Source of the DNA: Scenedesmus sp. ARA3
Lineage: Eukaryota; Chlorophyta; Chlorophyceae; Sphaeropleales; Scenedesmaceae
Direction of reading: 5' to 3'
DNA length: 23,172 nucleotides
Assembly (NCBI GenBank): GCA_004335835.1
Contig: RWJK01001260.1
Span: 1 to 23,172 of the forward strand
Part shown: positions 1 to 10,324 of the stretch, one piece after another
Layout: every line of letters starts with the position of its first letter
Numbering within the stretch: the first letter of the stretch is position 1
Notes under the pieces: generated by a model
Told to the model about the DNA's origin: nothing
Seen by the model: only the letters and a program-made list of their open reading frames with translations
Database searches by the model: none
Position numbers and translations under genes: made by a program

Positions 1-3000
1 GATGCAGCGCAGCTGTCAGCGCTGGCCAGCAGCAAGCCATTCACAGCGAGCGCCACCCCCAGCGGCAGCCAGCAGCAGCGGCAGCAGCGCCGGCCGTCTT
101 CGTCTGCCTCGTCTGTCGCTGGCGGCGCCTCGCGGCGCGGCGGCGAGGGCCAGCCTGTGCTGCTGGACCCTCGGCCGACGCAGTTTGCGCGCACGGGGCG
201 GCACCAGGTGCTGTCTGTGGATGACGATGTGCTGAACCAGACTGTGGTGCAGAGCCTGCTGAGCAGCACGGGCTATGAGGTGGTGTGCCTGCCGTCTGGC
301 GTGGCCACGCTGGCGTACATTGAGGCTGCTGAGGTGCTGCCTGACCTCATCCTGCTGGACGTGATGATGCCAGACATGTCCGGGTGAGGCTGCTGCTGCT
401 GCTGCTGCTTGATAGGGATGCTTGGAATTAGAAGATGGGCCTGGTGGCTGGGCGTGGCAGGTGTTTGGAAATGCCAGCAGTTGATTGACATGTCTGGCCG
501 CAGCCTTCTACTGCTCTCCTTTCCTTATGGGCGCACTCACCATGACTGCGGCGTGGGCTTTCTCTTCTTCAAAGCAGCTCCAGCGCACCTGCTTCTGCCT
601 GACTGCCTCACAGTTGTCGCCTCACTATTGCCGCCTGCTGCCGCACCCCGCGTCACAACATGCACCATCTTCTATCTCCCTCGCAGGCCGGAGGTGTGTG
701 CCAGGCTTGCTGCGCGTCAGCCGCAGCTGGCTGTGCCCATCATCATGGTCAGTGCGCACAGTGAGGAGGCCATGGTGGTGCGCGGGCTGGATGCGGGGGC
801 CGTGGACTACATCACCAAGCCCTTCAAGCGCGCCGAGTTCCTGGCGCGCATCCGCGCCAAGCTCAACCTCAGCAGCGACTCGCAGGGAGAGGCGGCGCAG
901 CAGGTGCGGCTGGGTGGGCTCGTGCGTGTGTGAGATCTCAACGTTGTTGGGCTTGCTTTGGGTGCGGTTTGGTGCCAGCAGCATCTGTAACGTGTGCAGC
1001 TGCTGGGTGTCTGGCTGCTATGGGCAGCGCTTGTTACTTGGCCGCAGCAGTGTCCTTGAGCTGTCACTGGTGTGGCTGCTTGCCTACATGCTACATGCTG
1101 CCTGCAGGTGCTTGACGAGCAGGATGCCGCGGAGCCGCTGGTGATGTGTGTTGATGATGACGAGGTGAACCACATCGTGCTGGAGGGCATGCTGCAGTCA
1201 CAGAACTACAGGTGCGGCACGGGGCAGGTGGCGGGCTAGCGGTGTGGAGTCGCAACTGTATTGCTTGTTGTTGTGCGCAGCTGCCAGCTGTGCTTCCTGG
1301 CTGTCACAGTTCTGCAGCTGTGTCGAGGCGGCAGCTGCTGTTGCATGCCATGCTTCTCGCCACGTGCACGCAGCGTGTGCTCACTCGCTGACAGCAACCA
1401 GCTCTCCAGCTATGGCCTTGACACCTGCAGCACCTCACCAACTCCTTGGGGTTCACAACTCACCAACCAACCCGCAGGTATGTCAAGGCGCGCTCCGGCT
1501 CCGAGGCGCTGTCAGTGCTGGAGAGCTCCGGGGGCCGGCTGCCGCACCTGGTGCTGCTGGACACGGCGCTGCCCGACACCACAGGGCTGGACGTCCTGAA
1601 ACAGATCCGCGCGCGCTTCAGCCAGGTGGTGCTGCCCGTGGTGGTGCTCACCGCGCGGCACAACGAGAAGGCAATTGTGGCGGCGCTCGATAGCGGGGCT
1701 AATGACTACGCAGTGAAGCCCTTCCGGCGCAGCGAGCTGCTGGCGCGCATCCGCATGCACCTGCGCAGCAGCCAGAAGGCGGCAGCCACCGCAGCCGCCG
1801 TCACACTGATGAGCCCCGTGGCTGCCGCGCTGGCGGCTGCGGGTGCCGAGGAGGGCCTGTCTGTGGAGCTGCAGCAGCTGCTGCCTGCTGCGGAGCAGCT
1901 GCAGCAGGTGCCGCTGCTGGTGGCGCAGCTGGATGGGCTGGAGCGTGCCACAGCAGGGCTAGCGCCTGAGCAGCTGAGTGCGCTGCTGGGTGCCATTGCT
2001 GATGCATTTGACGCCGTGGTGGAGAAATATGCTGTGCTCAAGGTGGAGGCAAGTGACAAGATGCTGATGGTGGCGGCGCCGCTCAGCAGCAGCGCCGCCA
2101 ACAGCGCACGCAACAGCCTGCAGCTGCCGAGCGTGCCGCTGCAGGAGGGCAGCACACCAACAGCCGGCACAGCGGCAGACCAGCAGCAGGGGCAGCAGCA
2201 GCAGCAGCAGCAGCCAGGCCTGGCAGCAGCGCCAACCAGCGCAGCAGGCGCGTGCCTGCAGCGGCTGCTGCTGCTGGCGCAGGAGCTGATGCGGTGTCCA
2301 TGCCTGACCACCGGCTCAGACGCCGCACCAGCAGGCGCCGACGGCGGCACAGCAGCAGGTGCGGAGCAGCTGCTGCCGCCTGCTGGTGTGGCAATGACTC
2401 CGGGCATGCAAGCAGCAGTTGCTGCGCTGCCTGAGTGCTGCCGCGGCGTGCTGCAGCTGCGCATTGCGGTGCATGTTGGCGCGCTGCACGCTGGTGTGGT
2501 GGGGGCGCGGCGGCCAAGGTACCGACTGCTGGGCCCTGCGCTGCAGCATGTAAAGCAAGCCTGTAGTGTGGCTCCAGCCAATACAGTGGTTGCCACAGGT
2601 GCTGCAGCATCGCAGCTGCTGGCACTCGGAGTGAGTGGGCTGCGGCCCCTGTCAGTTGCCTGGCCAGATGTCGATGCTGGCGCTGCTGGCGCTGACAGCA
2701 GCAGCAGCAGCGCGCAGCAGCTGTGGGTAGTGACGCCTGAAGCCGCTGGCAGCTGCGGGGATGCGGCAGTTGCCAGCCGAGGCAGCAGCGACCAGGTGCA
2801 TGCGTTACTGAAGGCGGCTGCTGGTGCAGTGGCAGCAGGCGCAGCTGGCAGGGTGTGCAACGGAGATGTGGCCCCGCTTGCTGAGCAGCAGCAGCGGCAG
2901 CAGCAATGCAGCAGCCGTGTCAGCAGCGAAGCGCTGCAGCCTCTTGTCAGCACGCCCGCCAAGCAGCAGCAGCATAGATTGGTGCAGGCGCTACCTGTAC

Positions 3001-4082
3001 AGAATCCCGTGCAGCAGCAGCAGCAGCAACAGTTTCTGCCGAACCAGCAAGTGGCTGTCCTGCAGCAGCTGCTGGCAGCTAGCTCAGCACTCAGCATGCC
3101 TGCGCTGCCCTGGCCGCAGCAGCAGCAACTGATGCAGCAGCAGCTGCTGCAGCAGCAGCAACAGCAGCTGCTGGCTGCGGCTGGCTTGGCGCAGCAGGTG
3201 CTGCCAGTGACAGCAGCAGCAGGCGGCGTGCCATGCAACTGCACGCCACTGGCAGCATCAGGTGCCGGCTGGCCCAATGGTGCAGGGCTGTTTGGCACTG
3301 CATGGGGCTCTGGCGAGCACGCAAATGGGCACTGTGCGGGCGCTGCAGCTTCTGTGGTGGCGCCAGCTAGCTGTGCCGGCAGCACTGCCTCTACTGCTGC
3401 GCCTGCCCGCACTGCCAGTGGCGTCAGCAACAACAGCGGCAGCGCGTATGAGGTCAAGGCAGGCGCAGTGCAGCAGCAGGAGCAGAAGCTGTCTGCGCTG
3501 GGTGGGTCTGGCGGTGCGGGCGGCGCTGCTGCTGACTTGGGTGCGTCGCTTGCTGCCCTTGGCGGCTTCCAGCTAGGCGCTGATGAGGTGCAGCAGATGC
3601 TGCAGCTGCAGCAGGAGCTGGACCTCATGCAGCAGCAGGTGGCAGCACTCACAGCAGGCGGCCTGGCCTGGGCCACGCCAGCAGCAGCAGCAGCACCAGC
3701 AGCACCAGCTGGTTGTTTTGGCGACAACGGCAGCAGCTACGGCTTCATTGGCGGCGCAAATGGTGTGGGACTGTCGCATGCGGCTGTTGCTGGCATGCTG
3801 GCGCAGCTGCAGCAGGCGCAGCAGTGCCAGCTGCAGCCGCCGCCCCAGCAGCAGCAGCAGCAGTGGAGCTCAGGCGGCGGCTCAGCGGCCCGCAGCACTG
3901 GCGCCAGCAGCAAGTCAAGCCGAGACAGCCCACCGCCAGCCTCTGAAGCAGCAGGGGAGGCGGCTGCGGCGGCTGCAGCCAATGGCAGCAGCAGCGGCCG
4001 TGGCCGCGGCCGGGGCAGGGCTGCTGCGCAGCAGCTTGGGCAACTGTTCAGGCGCAGGCCGAGGAAGCCGAGTGACAGCTGA
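1..4082 (+). CDS. REC-REC-degenerate class III nucleotide cyclase protein, 5' partial
   Basis: The reading frame is open from base 1, so the N-terminus lies outside the window. Exons: 1-383, 687-903, 1108-1211, 1478-4082 (stop TGA 4080-4082); phases match at each join and give 1102 residues. Numbering from base 1, receiver 1 (about 70-190) has the acidic triplet D74-D76, phospho-acceptor D120, S150 and K172. Receiver 2 (about 211-330) has D216-D218, D263, T293 and K315, so both look phosphorylatable. A cyclase-like domain follows: residues 379-436 match the first half of the fold and 560-625 the second half (HVGALHAGVVG, then RRPRYRLLG), with a Gln/Ala-rich stretch between them. Catalytic positions appear lost. 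Residues about 680-1102 are Gln/Ala/Gly-rich and end in a basic tail (RRRPRK). In algal histidine-kinase rhodopsins the order is opsin-kinase-receiver-cyclase; whether this is one cannot be told without the upstream part. The receivers are secure; the cyclase call rests on motif resemblance. Confidence 0.85.
205..870 (+). other. Receiver domain 1 (split by an intron at 384-686)
   Basis: The domain opens with VLSVDDD and carries the acceptor in LILLDVMMPDMSG. After the intron it continues with PIIMVSAH, DAGAVDYITKPF and a final helix. All five standard receiver residues are present, so phosphoryl transfer from a histidine kinase or phosphotransfer protein is expected. The intron falls immediately after the PDMSG loop. 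Confidence 0.93.
390..407 (+). repeat. (CTG)6 run in intron 1 of the REC-cyclase gene
   Basis: Six uninterrupted CTG triplets start just inside the intron donor. The neighbouring exons carry the complementary orientation (CAG) on the same strand. Confidence 0.9.
1141..1775 (+). other. Receiver domain 2 (split by an intron at 1212-1477)
   Basis: The domain opens with VMCVDDDEVN. After the intron come LVLLDTALPD (acceptor Asp), LPVVVLTAR and SGANDYAVKPF. The intron lies in the first helix (after QNYR), not after the acceptor loop as in receiver 1. The two domains therefore do not share intron positions and are unlikely to be a very recent duplication. Confidence 0.92.
1908..2640 (+). other. 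Degenerate class III adenylate/guanylate cyclase-like domain with low-complexity insert
   Basis: The first half reads VPLLVAQLDGLERA, then a helix ending VEKYAVLKVEASDKMLM, which matches the cyclase pattern F-x-D-I-x-G-F ... VEKYGVYKVETIGD. The first metal Asp is replaced by Gln (residue 385) and the second falls on Lys 429. The second half, LQLRIAVHVGALHAGVVG then PRYRLLGPALQHVKQA, matches the H-x-G-x-x-x-A-G-V-V-G and PRYxLxGDTVNxASR block, with D to P, N to Q591 and R to Q595. Glu 425, in the purine-specifying position of guanylyl cyclases, is kept. About 120 Gln/Ala/Ser-rich residues separate the halves. The residue pairing was made by eye and could shift by one position. Confidence 0.65.
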
Positions 4083-4879
4083 GCTGGATGCAGTGGAGCA
4101 CACTGAGCAGGGAGATCTAGCTCAGCTGCTGTTGCTCAGCTGCGGCTGGCTGTGTTGGTAAAGGGATGCTAGGTGGCTGATCAGGGGTGAGTTGCGCATG
4201 GCACTGGTTACAGCAGACGGCAGGCGTAGCTGCTGCAGGGCATTGCCTGCCTAGCTGCGTGTGTTGGTATCTCTTGCCGCTAGGGCTGCTTGAATAAGCG
4301 GAGCTGCATGTGGCTGCTGTTGCAGCCGAAATGGCGCGGCAGCAGCTGTGTTGCATCCCTGACGTGTTATCTGGGGAGGGGGATTGATGTCAGTGGATGG
4401 GTTGGTCCGCACGCGTGTTTGCTGCGGTTGCGCCATGGTGATGTTGCAGCGTTTTGTTATCTTCAGCTGCCTTGGCTGTCATTACGGGCCACCAGCGCAC
4501 TGCGCTGCGTCGGGCCTGCTTTCGCTCAGTACGCAGCTTCGTGTGTTTTGTTTTGCGGCCCGGCTATCGACAGGTGCTGCACTGCGGCAGCGTGTTGGCG
4601 GCTGTTCTACCCGCTGCAACGCGCCAGGTTTCTGTTGGGGTTCGGTGGACTGTGGTTATACTCTGCTGGGCTTGCAGCATGCAGGTGGTTGCAAGCTGTG
4701 AAGACGGCACCGCCTCATTCATGCGAGTGGGTATCTGTTGATGCTGTGACCCGCTGTGCTGCATCTGGTGGCAGGTGAGGCTCAGCGATGGCTCTTCTCG
4801 CAGGATACTCTTCAGTGTTTGCCTTGCCTGCATGACTTACAATGCACGGCTTTTGATGAACATTGTTGTCGTGTCTATT

Positions 4880-4884
4880 TGTAA
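4880..4884 (+). promoter_or_regulatory. Candidate poly(A) signal TGTAA for the REC-cyclase gene
   Basis: This is the first TGTAA on the plus strand after the stop at 4082. TGTAA is the usual poly(A) signal of chlorophycean nuclear genes. It implies a 3'UTR of about 800 bases, which is long, so the assignment is tentative. Confidence 0.35.
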
Positions 4885-6268
4885 GTGTGTCCGGTTATAT
4901 GTGCGTGCAGCTCTTGTGCGTGTTGAAGCCTGCTGGGACTTGACACAAAGTTGTTTTGGCTGGATGCCTGCTGCTTGGTTGGCTACTGCCTAGCTGAGTT
5001 TCAGCTCAGCAGGCTAAGCTGCTGTTGATGCTATGCTGTGTGCAAAATGTGCATCAAGTGATGATCATGGGGTGTGTGTGCATGTGTGCCTGTGACAGCA
5101 GCAGCAACGTCAACTTCACAGCCCAGAGTTGGCTCGGATCCCGCTTCCTAATGTCTTGGCAATCCCCTGTTTGGCACCCGCAGTGTATGGCACCTCTTGC
5201 TGCTGCTGTATGGCAATTACCATGCTCCTGCTAGTACATGCAATGCTGCCGGTGTTGGATGCCGCTAGCTGGTGTCACCGGACAAAGGCGGGTCGTCAGC
5301 GGGAAATGGCGTTGTGTTCCAGCGCTCTCCGGCAAATGCACAGAAGTAGCTGGGGATGCGGTTTAGTTGTGTCGATGGCTTTCCTGCGCCGGTGCCCGCA
5401 TTGCTTCCGCTGTTGTTTTCTCTCTGGCTGCCAAACGCGCGGCTGCGCCTGCTGGTTGGCTGGATCACTCGGGTGCTGGTGGGTTGGGGTGCGGGGCTCA
5501 CCCAAGTGCCGGCTTAGCTTTGTGTTGGCTAAAAAGCATTGCGCATTCGGCAGAGGGCGCGCGGTTTGCAGCCGCGCCGGAGGCTGGGGTTGCTGGGTGG
5601 AGGGGCTGTATTGCAATCATGATGGCGGCAGGCAGGTCTGAGAGTCCCACACTTGGCGCATGGTGCAGCGGCGACGTGTGCCGATGCACCTCATCTATTC
5701 TGATTATGCTCAGGCGTACCATAGTTCCTGGCTGTGAGCAATGGCCACGGCAGCCAGGGTGCAGGCTTGCACGGCTCCAGGCAGCTGCTGCACGTCATGT
5801 AGCATGGTTATCGGATTATGGGCAGGTGCCAAGACTCATGCATTGCCTAGAGGGTGGGCGGGTGTAGCGGGTCACCTGACTATGTGTTCGTGTGGCTGTG
5901 GATTATAATGTGCACTGTGCATGATGCCTGATGTGCGCAGTACGTGGTGACTGGCTGCCGTTTGGTGTTGGTGGGTGCAGCAGGTGTCTGTGCATTTTTG
6001 TACACGCCGCTATACGAGTACTGACAGCCGTTGGCAGTTGCTGCTGTGTCGCATTATGTGTAGTTGTTTGCTGCATGAGGAGCCTGTCCAGCCTGAGGCT
6101 CTTGTGCCACCTGCCAGTGCTGCAGTGTCACCTTTGCAGGAGATTGTGATAGATCTATCTCTAGAGCGCCACATGGGCTGCACTACGCCTGATTTTTGAA
6201 TAATATCATATTATGATGTTGATGCACTGCTTTGTTGCAGGCTGCCCATCACGTACACATCATCCTCG

Positions 6269-6273
6269 TTACA
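6269..6273 (-). promoter_or_regulatory. Candidate poly(A) signal TGTAA (minus strand) for the TPR/PH gene
   Basis: TTACA on the plus strand reads TGTAA on the gene strand. It is the first such site downstream of the stop at 6787 and implies a 3'UTR of about 515 bases. Confidence 0.4.
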
Positions 6274-6398
6274 GCACCTGCGTACTGCAGCTTTGGCACA
6301 TGCTGTTGTCCACTGCTTTTGCAGCCATTAGAGCCATGCACTGCACTGGATGCATACAGCACTTGTTTGAGGGAGGGGCACGGCATGCACGCACATAA

Positions 6399-6436
6399 CT
6401 TATGCAGCAAAGCATAAGTATGCAGCAAAGCATAAG
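6399..6436. repeat. Two tandem copies of an 18-bp hairpin-forming unit
   Basis: The 18-base unit starting TATGCAGCAAAGCATAAG occurs twice with no gap (6401-6418, 6419-6436). With the preceding CT, the first copy forms a perfect 7-bp inverted repeat, CTTATGC/GCATAAG around AGCAAA. The second copy has a 5-bp stem. It lies about 350 bases past the stop of the minus-strand TPR gene, within its probable 3'UTR. Confidence 0.85.
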
Positions 6437-6786
6437 TATGAGACCTGTTGTTCAACCGATGGTCTGCAGCCACACGTGGCTTTGTTGTGAACGTGGCCAC
6501 CATAGTGCTGCTGGTCCAATGTGTGTTGCTTGCAAACGCTAGTTTGCGCGTGATGCGCGCAGGTACCTGCACACCGGTGTGCACCTGTTCATGTCATGTA
6601 ACGCTACACTGCGGTACGAATCTGGCACCGCCGTCACATAACGAACTGCAGCTCACGACAGGACACGCCATAGGCAGCACTGACACTGCAACCACAACGC
6701 CGCCTGCCGCATCAACCACCGATGCATATGGTGCCATCCTGCCAGCAAGTTCCCCCAAGCCACCCGCGCTAGCAACAGTAATGAGA

Positions 6787-9700
6787 TCACATGCCCAGCG
6801 CCGCCGACTGCTTGCGCCGCGCGGGTGTGGGCGCCAGCGCCTCCTCCAGCGCCTCGCCGCAGCGGCAGCCCGCCAGGTGCCCCGCCAGCACCAGCGCGTC
6901 CACCCAGGCGTCCGCGGCATCCGCATCGTCAGCAACCAGGTAGATGCCCTGCAGCCAGCACGCATGCAGGCAGTAGCAGGCAGCATTCGGCAGGCGCAGT
7001 GATGCCCAAGTCAGCCTTGTGAAAACAGTGAATCTCACTGTACAGCCTGCTGCTCTTTACAAGTGATCTTGCAGCAGGCCTGTGCAGATGTTGTGGGCAG
7101 GTGCTGCTGCAGGTGCAGGCAACTTCACTGGGCAATACTGCTGCTGCAGCACCACAGCAGTGCAGCCACATTGCCGGGCCATGGCAGCACACATACGTCC
7201 ACGCGAAGTCGGCGATAGCATGCATGCTTGACACCCCCACCGCAAAGCATCATATACATCATGTCTATGAAGCGTGGCCACTAGCATGCAGGCAACTGCT
7301 TGCACTTCAACTGCAAAACAATCTGTCAACGCACCGTGGGCACGCCGCTGGTGCTGACCCAGATGCCGCCCCCCTCAGGCAGGCTGGGCTCCGCGCAGCG
7401 CCGCACCGCCAGCAGCTCTGTTAGCGCCAGCAGCAGCGGCTCGTCCTCGCCGCCCACGCCAGCGGCAGCGGCAGCAGCAGACACGCCGGGCGCGCCCACG
7501 CGCTGGCCGCTGCTGCTTGATAGCACGCCTGGCGCAGCGCGTAATATGATTGCGATACAGTGAGCATTATAGCGCGCAGGAGGGCACAGGCAAAGATACT
7601 AAATGAAACTGCCAATGCCAAGTTGAAGTGCATGCACAGCAGCTGTCAGGTCCAGGATCAATTCTTTGCCAGTGGATGATTGGCAGCGCTTAGGCAGCAT
7701 GCTGCCACTCCCAGACCTCGCGCAACGTGCCACTACGTCACCCTGCGTGCTGTTTAGACCACCACAACACAACGAAACTGCTGGGGTTGGCTGGAGCCGC
7801 AGTTTGCGCTACCGTACATACGCCAGCGGGCATGCAAGGCCGAACACCAGGCCTGCTAGCACCACATGCTGCTCACCTGCTCCTGCTGTGGACAGCGACA
7901 TCTCCATGCTGCTGGCCTGCCGCAAGCTGCGGTGGTCCAGCACAAACCAGTCTCGCCGGTACGTCTCTGTAACCGTGCCGATGCTGCGGGACCGCGGCGC
8001 AGTCAAGAACCCGGCCCGCAGGAACGGCAGCGGCAGCATCTGCCGCACCACGCCTAGGCTCTTGCGGTAAATCTCTTTGGATGGCTGCAGCGCGTGTGCG
8101 AGGCAGATGTACTGCGCTGCTACTGCCAGCAGCGTGCGCACCGAGATGTCCTTGGCCTGCCGCGAGGCAGGCGCATCTGAAGGAGGACGCAGCAGATACC
8201 AGGGAAGCGCGGCAGGGCGGCGCAGCAGCAGCAGCAACAGGCAGGCGATGAGTGGTAGCGCATGCGCAACACTCCACACACGAACTTCCTGCAAAACGCG
8301 CCTGGCACTCTGCTGCACATCATGCTGCAGCTCCCGGCCAACCCACAACAAGCTAACCAGACAATCTGCTGCTGCAAGCCACCACCAACACCAGCATCAG
8401 CATCTCACAGCAGCCTCACCCGTATCGCCCTGCAGCGCAAGCGCGAAGGTGTAGAAGACCGTGCCCAAGTTGTAGCAGCCGCGGTCAAAGTCGGGCCTGC
8501 TGCGCAGCGCCAACCGGAACTTGTCCATGGCGGCAGCCACCAGCGCGTGGCGCTCGCCCCAGTCGCGCGCATCAGACGACAGCTCCTGCGAGGATGCAAT
8601 AATATGAAGTGCATTGGTGGTTGGGGGTTGCTTCCAGAACGTCACAGCACGCAGTGTGCACGGACCAGAGGACAGATGTAATGCTGCTGTTACCACACAG
8701 TGCCTGCAAGACTCGCTGTGTGCTGCACTTGTGGGCATGTGACATGGTTCCAACCAGTCCTGCCAGCACAGAAAAGGCAGTCAGCTGAGCAGCCAGTGCA
8801 TGCCAGCTAACGACCACACCAGCCCAGCCCAGCAACCTCAAAAGAGCCCGCAGCAGCCTGTTCTGCTGCGTCGCTGTTCCCACCAGCCATACGCAGCTTC
8901 GTGTTGTCATATATCATATACTTTCTGCAACCCCTTCTGCTGCCTGTGTGTATATCGCGCATGCGCTGCCCAGCACCCACCCCACCTGCAGCACCAGGCC
9001 CCAGTTGTTGAGTGCCTGCGGGTTGCGCGGGTGCAGCTGCAGCGACTCTGCATACTTCTGCGAGGCAAGGTGCAGCGCGGCAACAGCCTCCGCTGGGTGT
9101 GACTGCTTCACGCAGCGCGCCAGATCGCTCAGCGCCACGCCCCAGTTGTACAGCGCTGCATGCGAAGAGGGCTTGAGCGCCAGCGCCGCCTCGTACCTGC
9201 TGCAGGCCTGCAGGGGCAGTGGGGTGCAGCAGCAGCAGCAGCAGCAGCAGCAGCGGCAGCAACAGCAGCAGTTGTGCAGCTGGAGCAGATGCCGAAGTAA
9301 CTGCAGATGCTGTTGGTTGTGCACACGCATCCCTGGCTGTATTGCAGCGACTGCATGCTGCATCTGGGGTACTGCTGAGCGCCTAAGTGGCGTTGCACTG
9401 AGAGGACCGGGGCTGCTGGCTGCTGCACCAACTGCACCTCAGCAGCTGCAGCATGACCTGGGGTGACCTACACATCCTCTTCAACAGCGGCCGGGCGCTG
9501 TCCCAGACCCCAAAGCTGCAAAGCACCGATGCGTCTACATGCACTGTGTGGTGGCTGCATACCAACAGTATCGAGACGCCGCACCTTGCGCAGCATCGCC
9601 GCCTGCTCTGCTGAGGCCTGCTGCAGCTTGCCTGACAGCTCCTGCAGCACCAGGCCATGGTTGTACAGCGCATCATAATCGTCCGGCTGCTCTGCTGTTG

Positions 9701-10324
9701 CCACTGCGTACTGGCGCGCCGCAAACGCCAGCTCGCGCACGTGCAGGTCTGAGTCCTCTGCCAGTGCACTGAGTGGGGCCTGAAGGTGCAGCAGCAAGAG
9801 GCAACGATTAGTTACAGCATTGCAGTGAAGTGTGGTGAGAAAGTGCGTTGCGTGGGCCAGAGACAGACTTGAGGAGCGTCAGTCAAATCATAGCTGCGGC
9901 TTGTTGCTGCCAGTGGCATGGCCGCGTTTGCAGAGATGGGTGATGGTGCTTGCTGTGCTGGTGTGGCCCCGGAACACGAAGCCTGCGCCACATGCAGAAC
10001 ACGCTCCAAACACCAGCTGCTGTCACAAGTGTACGTGCCTGCTCCCCCAGCCCCGGGGTGCTGCTGTTGAAGCATCCGAACATGCTGCTGCTGCTGCTGA
10101 GGATGCGTCTCACCGGAAGCTTGCCAGAGATCAGCGCTCCCGACAGCGTTGCGCATGCGCGCTTCAGCTCCTCACCGCCAAAGCAAGCCTTGAAGCCATC
10201 GAACTGGACACAGCACATGCCAAGTCATGCTGCTGCTCAAGCAAGGGCACAGTGCTGTAAATTTGTCACAGAGTGCAGCTGCACCCACCTGTTGCTCTAG
10301 CTCCCTGGCTAAAGCATCAGCCAT
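6787..10324 (-). CDS. TPR protein with C-terminal PH-like domain, HLB1-like
   Basis: Exons on the minus strand: 10324-10289, 10203-10114, 9779-9585, 9207-8986, 8585-8420, 8176-7877, 7528-7335, 6948-6787. Phases agree throughout, giving 454 residues. The start ATG follows an in-frame TAG 45 bases upstream. TPR-type helices fall at about 67-97 (DYDALYNHGLVLQELS), 108-140 (AALYNWGVALSDLA), 155-184 (QALNNWGLVLQELS) and 202-230 (RGCYNLGTVF), with a weaker one at 252-277. The conserved block MLPLPFLRAGFLTAP (283-297) leads into a PH-like domain: RRDWFVLD (310-317), then GIYLVADD and a helix with W416. This order resembles Arabidopsis HLB1, a TPR protein of the trans-Golgi network/early endosome linked to actin-dependent endocytosis. 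A role in endomembrane traffic here is inference. No signal peptide or membrane segment is visible. The first two exons are the least certain. Confidence 0.82.
9227..9253. repeat. (CAG)9 run in intron 3 of the TPR/PH gene
   Basis: Nine uninterrupted CAG triplets on the plus strand (CTG on the gene strand) lie about 20 bases upstream of the acceptor of the fourth exon (starting at 9207), where they contribute to a T/C/G-rich acceptor tract. Confidence 0.9.

Larger units (their letters stand above)
4083..6786. other. Convergent intergenic/3'UTR region, no gene recognised
   Basis: This lies between the stop codons of the plus-strand REC-cyclase gene and the minus-strand TPR gene, so it holds both 3'UTRs. 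Open frames of up to about 170 codons occur, but their translations are Cys/Ser/Arg/Trp-rich, without recognisable domains or consistent splice patterns. The DNA has fewer CAG runs than the flanking exons and is locally TG-rich (around 5060-5095). A small inverted repeat (GCTGAG...CTCAGC) lies near 4994-5011, and a tandem hairpin repeat at 6399-6436. Confidence 0.6.

Noticed and set aside
2160..3200. CRISPR-like or satellite array impression from repeated CAGCAG blocks
   Set aside because: The repeats are codon-level triplet runs in an open reading frame, with no fixed-length spacers.
1706..3727. 673-codon open frame on the minus strand
   Set aside because: It is antisense to the Gln/Ala-rich exon of the REC-cyclase gene. 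Its translation is Cys/Ser/Ala repeats, which is what CAG runs read as in the reverse frame, and no domain is visible.
4290..5867. Plus-strand open frames of 160-170 codons between the first two genes
   Set aside because: Compositions are Cys/Trp/Arg-rich, frames overlap each other, and no domain or splice chain supports them.
6448..7002. 184-codon plus-strand open frame
   Set aside because: It overlaps the last exon of the minus-strand TPR/PH gene antisense and has no recognisable motif.
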